A DNA stretch of 64,000 nucleotides from Lysobacter sp. Root494 (lineage in GTDB: Bacteria > Pseudomonadota > Gammaproteobacteria > Xanthomonadales > Xanthomonadaceae), in contig NZ_LMFH01000001.1 of the NCBI RefSeq assembly GCF_001427225.1, positions 224,330-288,329 on the forward strand, given 5' to 3'. The position numbers were made by a program, and so were the translations under genes. How positions within the stretch are numbered: position 1 is the first letter of the stretch; each line of letters starts with the position of its first letter. Below the pieces are notes generated by a model. It ran no database searches and was not told where the DNA came from. It worked only from the letters and a program-made list of their open reading frames with translations. Shown piece after piece: positions 61,504 through 64,000 of this stretch.

Positions 61504-62961
61504 ATGCCCAACCCTGCTTCCCTGCTGGTGATCTTCGGCGCGACCGGCGACCTGGCCCAGCGCATGCTGTTTCCCTCGCTGTACGGCCTCGAGGCCGACG
61601 GCCTGTGCACGCCGGCCATGCGCATCCTGGGCACCGGCCGCACCGACATCGATGCCGACGGTTTCCGCGCGCAGATCGGCGACGCGATCCGCCGCAACGT
61701 GCCCAGTGGCGAGTGCAACGAAGCCACGCTGCAGGCACTGCTGGACCGCATCGACTACTTCGCCGCGGACACCAACGACGAAGCCTCGTTGCAGCAACTG
61801 GGCGAACGCATCCGCGTGCTGCGCGAAGGCGGCGACGTCGTGTACCACCTCAGCACCGCGCCGCGCTTCTATGCGCCGATCTGCGAAGCGCTCGGCCGCA
61901 TGGACCTTGGGGGCCCCGGCACGCGCGTGCTGCTGGAAAAGCCGATCGGCCACGACCTCGCCAGCGCGATCGCGATCAACGACGGCGTGACCCGCGTCTT
62001 CGACGAAGAACGCGTGTTCCGCGTCGACCATTACCTCGGCAAGGAAGGCGTGCAGAACCTGCTCGCCCTGCGCTTCGGCAACGCGCTGTTCGAACCGCTG
62101 TGGAACGCGCGCCACATCCAGCACGTGCAGATCACCGTGGCGGAAACCGTCGGCGTCGAAGGCCGCGGCGATTACTACGACCACTCCGGCGCGATGCGCG
62201 ACATGCTGCAGAACCACATGCTGCAGCTGCTGTGCCTCACTGCCATGGAACCGCCCGCTCGCTTCGAACCGTCCGCGGTACGCAACGAGAAGATCAAGGT
62301 GCTGCGTTCGCTGCGCCGCATCGGCCGCGAGGATGTGGTCACCGAAACCGTCGCCGGGCAATACACCTCCGGCGCGGTGGACGGAAAAGTGGTGCCCGGC
62401 TACCTCGAGGAACTGGGCCGGGCCAGCCGCACCGAAACCTTCGTCGCGCTGCGCGCGCATGTCGACAACTGGCGCTGGTCGGGCGTGCCGTTCTACCTGC
62501 GCACCGGCAAGCGCATGCCCCGCCGCAGCACCGAGATCCACCTGCAGTTCCGCGCCGTGCCGCATTCGATCTTCCCCGGCGCGCTCGCGCAGCCCAACGC
62601 GCTCACCATCCGCCTGCAGCCGGAAGAACGCATCGAACTGAAGCTGATGAGCAAGACGCCGGGCCTCGATCGCTCGGGCCTCAAGCTGTCGGAAGTCGAG
62701 CTCGACCTCGACATGCACGAGGAATTCGCCACGTTCCGCCGCCGCCCCGCGTACGAACGCCTGTATCTCGATGCGATCGAAGGCAACAACACGCTGTTCG
62801 TGCGCCGCGACGAAACCGAAGCCGCGTGGGAATGGATCGACGCGATCTTCGACGGCTGGCGCCACGCCAACATCACGCCCCGGCCGTACCCTGCGGGTAC
62901 CTGGGGCCCGGCCGCGGCGGTCGCGATGGCCGAACGGCACGGGCACAGCTGGCGTGACTGA
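61504..62961 (+). CDS. zwf: glucose-6-phosphate 1-dehydrogenase
   Basis: Oxidises glucose 6-phosphate to 6-phosphogluconolactone with NADP+. 485 residues. LLVIFGATGDLAQRMLFPSLYGL is the cofactor fold (Gly-Ala-Thr-Gly-Asp-Leu; Ala replaces the usual Ala/Ser-x-Lys pattern so the Lys is Gln here, LAQRM). The active site RVDHYLGKEGVQNLLALRFGNALFEPLWN is intact, with catalytic His. Later GVPFYLRTGKRMPRRSTEI and EVELDLDMHEEF match the family. First gene of a zwf-pgl-edd Entner-Doudoroff unit. Confidence 0.96.
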   Translation: MPNPASLLVIFGATGDLAQRMLFPSLYGLEADGLCTPAMRILGTGRTDIDADGFRAQIGDAIRRNVPSGECNEATLQALLDRIDYFAADTNDEASLQQLGERIRVLREGGDVVYHLSTAPRFYAPICEALGRMDLGGPGTRVLLEKPIGHDLASAIAINDGVTRVFDEERVFRVDHYLGKEGVQNLLALRFGNALFEPLWNARHIQHVQITVAETVGVEGRGDYYDHSGAMRDMLQNHMLQLLCLTAMEPPARFEPSAVRNEKIKVLRSLRRIGREDVVTETVAGQYTSGAVDGKVVPGYLEELGRASRTETFVALRAHVDNWRWSGVPFYLRTGKRMPRRSTEIHLQFRAVPHSIFPGALAQPNALTIRLQPEERIELKLMSKTPGLDRSGLKLSEVELDLDMHEEFATFRRRPAYERLYLDAIEGNNTLFVRRDETEAAWEWIDAIFDGWRHANITPRPYPAGTWGPAAAVAMAERHGHSWRD

Positions 62962-63033
62962 TGTCCTTCGACCTTGCGCCTGCGGCGCTACGCTCGGGAT
63001 GAGCGGGGAAGGGACCTTGGCAGGAGTCCGCTG

Positions 63034-63738
63034 ATGGCCTGGACCGAACATGTTTACGTCGATGCCGACGCACTCGCGGCGGCACTCTCGGCGCGCCTGG
63101 AAAACATCGTGCGCGAAGCCATCGCGGAACGCGGCCAGGCCATGCTCGTGCTTGCCGGCGGACGCACGCCGTTTCCCGCGTATCGCGCGCTGGCCTCGCG
63201 CGACGTCGACTGGAGCCGCGTCGTGCTGATGCCGACCGACGAGCGCTGCGTGCCGCACGACCATCCGGCGTGCAACCTGCGGGAAATGCGGAGTGCATTC
63301 GCGCAGGCGGAGGGCGTTCGCTTCGCATCGTTGACGACGGAGGACGGCGACCCCGATCGCTCCGGAACGCAGGCGCGCGCGATGCTTTCCCGACACGCAG
63401 CCGACTTCGATGCCGTCGTGCTGGGAATGGGCAACGATGCGCATACCGCTTCGCTGTTTCCCGGCGCGGTGGACCTCGCGGCCGCACTCGATCCGCAGGG
63501 TGCCGGGGATGCCTGCCGCATCGATCCGCAACCGCTGCCGCCCGAAGCGCCGTTCCCGCGCGTCACCCTGACCGCTGCGCGCCTGTTGCGCGCACGCAGT
63601 CTCCACCTCGCCATCACCGGCGAAGGCAAGCACGCCATGCTGCGTGAAGCGCAGGCATCGCAGGACGCATTGCGGTATCCGGTTGCCGCCATCCTGCATG
63701 CGCCTGGCGCCGACGTGCACATCCACTGGAGCGAATGA
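63034..63738 (+). CDS. pgl: 6-phosphogluconolactonase
   Basis: Hydrolyses 6-phosphogluconolactone to 6-phosphogluconate. 234 residues of the NagB/DevB type. LVLAGGRTPFPAYRAL is the phosphate-binding loop, WSRVVLMPTDERCVPHDHPACN the active-site region and LGMGNDAHTASLFPGA carries catalytic His/Asp. TVTLTAARLLRA-like PRVTLTAARLLRA is also conserved. The ATG at 63034 has CAGGAG 7 nt upstream; a 20-residue extension from 62974 lacks family similarity. Its stop overlaps the edd start by one base. Confidence 0.94.
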   Translation: MAWTEHVYVDADALAAALSARLENIVREAIAERGQAMLVLAGGRTPFPAYRALASRDVDWSRVVLMPTDERCVPHDHPACNLREMRSAFAQAEGVRFASLTTEDGDPDRSGTQARAMLSRHAADFDAVVLGMGNDAHTASLFPGAVDLAAALDPQGAGDACRIDPQPLPPEAPFPRVTLTAARLLRARSLHLAITGEGKHAMLREAQASQDALRYPVAAILHAPGADVHIHWSE

Positions 63739-64000
63739 TGTCCCTGCACCCCGCCATCGAACGCGTGACCCAACGCATCGCGGACAGGAGTGGCCGTACG
63801 CGTGGCGATTACCTCGCGCGCATGGACGCGGCGCGCGAAACGTCGCCCGCCCGTACGCGACTGAGCTGCGGCAACCTCGCCCACGGCTTTGCCGCGTCGG
63901 GCGATGACAAGGCGCACCTGCGCGGTACCCGCGGCGCGAACATCGGCATCGTCACCGCGTTCAACGACATGCTTTCGGCCCACCAGCCGTACGAGCAGTT
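63738..64000 (+). CDS. edd: phosphogluconate dehydratase, N-terminal part (runs off the right edge)
   Basis: 87 codons visible. The start MSLHPAIERVTQRIADRSG is the Edd N-terminus. NLAHGFAASGDDKAHLRG and NIGIVTAFNDMLSAHQPYEQ match Edd/IlvD family segments before the first iron-sulfur Cys, which lies beyond the edge. It makes 2-keto-3-deoxy-6-phosphogluconate from 6-phosphogluconate. The ATG shares its A with the pgl stop (TGATG), so the genes are coupled. Confidence 0.93.
   Translation, partial: MSLHPAIERVTQRIADRSGRTRGDYLARMDAARETSPARTRLSCGNLAHGFAASGDDKAHLRGTRGANIGIVTAFNDMLSAHQPYEQ

Overview
The window is high-GC DNA (my estimate is upper 60s percent) from a gammaproteobacterium of the Xanthomonadaceae/Lysobacteraceae (Lysobacter, Luteimonas, Pseudoxanthomonas, Xanthomonas and relatives). 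The indicators are a xanthomonadin-type aryl-polyene gene cluster with a XanB2-like chorismatase, an sX13-like small RNA directly downstream of polA, two S9 exopeptidases, a zwf-pgl-edd Entner-Doudoroff operon, and several probable leaderless mRNAs with a TANNNT box 6-7 nt before the start codon. The window looks chromosomal. I saw no rRNA, tRNA, CRISPR array, prophage or classical IS transposase.

Layout. 1-5.2 kb: sulfate uptake operon on the minus strand (porin, periplasmic binding protein, CysU, CysW, perhaps the start of CysA) and a small membrane protein. 5.2-18.7 kb: aryl-polyene pigment cluster in three transcription units: chorismatase plus a halogenase-like flavoprotein; acyl carrier protein through ketoreductase; and KS, KS-like partner and glycosyltransferase. 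Two small secreted proteins lie among them. 18.8-27 kb: a DUF218 protein, a DUF885 metallopeptidase, a DPP-IV-like peptidase, an enoyl-reductase-like protein, a YqhA-like membrane protein and a gluzincin-like peptidase. 27-33.4 kb: uvrD, an HU-like protein, a DUF2782 lipoprotein and polA, then the sX13-like RNA.

34.2-43.6 kb is the most distinctive block. It holds a PQQ alcohol dehydrogenase with the extra Asp typical of lanthanide-dependent enzymes, a lipoprotein cytochrome c, a haem-copper oxidase (subunit II fused to cytochrome c, subunit I, subunit III), a small membrane protein, a caa3-type CtaG, a second cytochrome c, a PQQ-associated beta-propeller and a MoxJ-like periplasmic binding protein. 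The genes are nearly contiguous, many with ATGA overlaps. They read as one self-contained chain from periplasmic alcohol to oxygen. Subunit I lacks the usual D-channel Asp and K-channel Lys.

43.7-64 kb: a DUF421 protein, hemF, a second S9 peptidase, a FAD/Rieske oxidoreductase divergent from cytochrome bd oxidase genes cydA/cydB, ycgL, a 1,125-residue membrane-anchored ankyrin protein, a KefC-type antiporter, a TonB-C-like protein, an MFS transporter, and zwf-pgl-edd running off the right edge.

Throughout, intergenic gaps hold copies of a palindromic element with the core ATTCCC-N8-GGGAAT (dRS3-like). The copy between cydA and cydB encloses a complete small GIY-YIG nuclease gene between near-identical inverted arms of about 40 bp. 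The other copies look like short non-autonomous relatives. This nuclease/palindrome family and the alcohol-to-oxygen cluster are the two systems most worth following up.
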